Assembly: GCA_023269545.1 (NCBI GenBank)
Contig: JAHFTB010000019.1
Location: 1-39,174, forward strand
Length of the DNA: 39,174 bases
Source of the DNA: Verrucomicrobiota bacterium
Lineage (GTDB): Bacteria; Verrucomicrobiota; Verrucomicrobiia; Chthoniobacterales; Xiphinematobacteraceae
Direction of reading: 5' to 3'
In this document: piece after piece, positions 38,890 to 39,174 of the stretch
Layout of the letters: each line of letters starts with the position of its first letter
Numbering within the stretch: the first letter of the stretch is position 1
Position numbers and translations under genes: made by a program
Notes under the pieces: generated by a model
Database searches by the model: none
What the model was told of the DNA's origin: nothing
Seen by the model: only the letters and a program-made list of their open reading frames with translations

Positions 38890-39174
38890 TCAGTGCCTCA
38901 AGAGGAAATAGATCAGGCCGACAACCAGGCCGATAGTAGAAAACTGTAGACCGATCATCCACTGGATCACTCTGGTTTCAAAACCAGCCATCTTTGTTTC
39001 AAAACCAGCCATCTTTGTTTCAAAACCAGCCATCTTTGTTTCAAAACCAGCCATCTTTGTTTCGAGTGCGGCTATATCACTTTTCAGCTCCATCTTGAGC
39101 TCCATAAGCTCCGCTTTGAGATAATCCTTGGTAACCAAGTTTTTGTTGTCGCTCTCAACAGCCTCGACGATGGT
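38890..39174 (-). CDS. DUF1640-like coiled-coil membrane protein, 5' end beyond window
   Basis: The frame is open from the window edge (TIVEAVESDNKNLVTKDYLK) to a stop at 38892-38890, so the N-terminus lies outside; an internal ATG at 39138 is unlikely to be the start. Residues follow the DUF1640 plan: helix, coiled coil (LKAELMELKMELKSDIAALE), then four exact ETKMAGF heptads, then a membrane anchor (VIQWMIGLQFSTIGLVVGLI, YFLLRH). Such proteins resemble mitochondrial CCDC90/MCUR1-type coiled coils; the bacterial role is unknown. The broken copy at 37000 lies on the other side of the GT9 gene in opposite orientation. Confidence 0.75.
   Translation of the reverse strand, partial: TIVEAVESDNKNLVTKDYLKAELMELKMELKSDIAALETKMAGFETKMAGFETKMAGFETKMAGFETRVIQWMIGLQFSTIGLVVGLIYFLLRH
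38979..39062 (-). repeat. Four perfect 21-bp tandem repeats encoding coiled-coil heptads
   Basis: The 21-bp unit CAAAACCAGCCATCTTTGTTT-like (plus strand; key words AAACC, AGCCATC, TTTG) is repeated four times without a mismatch. Each unit encodes exactly one heptad, ETKMAGF, so copy-number change keeps both frame and coiled-coil register. There are no spacers, so it is not a CRISPR. Confidence 0.9.

Noticed and set aside
38979-39062. CRISPR-like array
   Set aside because: The 21-bp units are contiguous with no spacers and encode protein heptads.

Overview
The window looks like a chromosomal segment of a PVC-group bacterium, most likely Verrucomicrobiota. The reasons are the nusA-infB-rbfA-nrnA-truB-ribF gene order, a two-ACT-domain protein and a stand-alone DUF1802 protein, a phosphofructokinase with Lys at the cofactor-selecting site, scarce Shine-Dalgarno sequences and many TTG/GTG starts. 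No rRNA or tRNA gene, phage module or CRISPR array was seen. The lineage is an inference from gene content, not a sequence search.

Layout. (1) 1-10270 is a surface-polysaccharide region. A partial two-domain glycosyltransferase (GT4+GT2) runs leftward off the window edge. A rightward operon then encodes an ABC-2 export permease (Wzm type), its ATPase (Wzt type) fused to a Uma2/DUF820-like C-terminal domain, and five glycosyltransferases. (2) 10404-17145 is a translation/RNA/cofactor operon: nusA, infB, rbfA, nrnA, truB, ribF. (3) 17330-20783 holds a secreted S11 DD-peptidase homologue lacking its catalytic motifs, a phosphofructokinase, apt and an MBL-like protein without the metal motif. (4) 20793-23934 has a decayed IS5-type transposase followed by the ferrous-iron operon feoA-feoA-feoB plus a tiny Cys-rich FeoB-associated protein, behind a Fur-like palindrome. 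(5) 23924-28289 (minus) has a DJ-1/PfpI protein and a lipid-linked glycan module: GT-C-type membrane protein, polyprenyl-phosphate glycosyltransferase, polysaccharide deacetylase. (6) 28388-36834 has rppH, DUF1802, a PHP phosphoesterase, tyrS, an ACT protein, two secreted proteins of unknown function and hrpB. (7) 36835-39174 has a broken DUF1640-like coiled-coil gene, a GT9 heptosyltransferase-type gene and the 3' part of an intact DUF1640-like gene with four perfect 21-bp coding repeats.

The most unusual property is how strongly small repeats have shaped gene ends. An 80-82 bp MITE-like element occurs three times (two copies identical over 82 bp). One copy carries an 8-bp target duplication and has separated two glycosyltransferase genes that previously overlapped as ATGA. 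A second family combines an A-rich core of about 50 bp with heptanucleotide (YACGAAC-type) arrays. It supplies start codons and N-termini (nrnA, apt), a stop codon (GT9 gene), an internal peptide (a GT4 enzyme), a C-terminal tail (FeoA) and part of a signal peptide. A third short motif, GGAATTYCGCTATA, recurs directly upstream of start codons. With the Wzt-Uma2 fusion, these are the best candidates for something undescribed.
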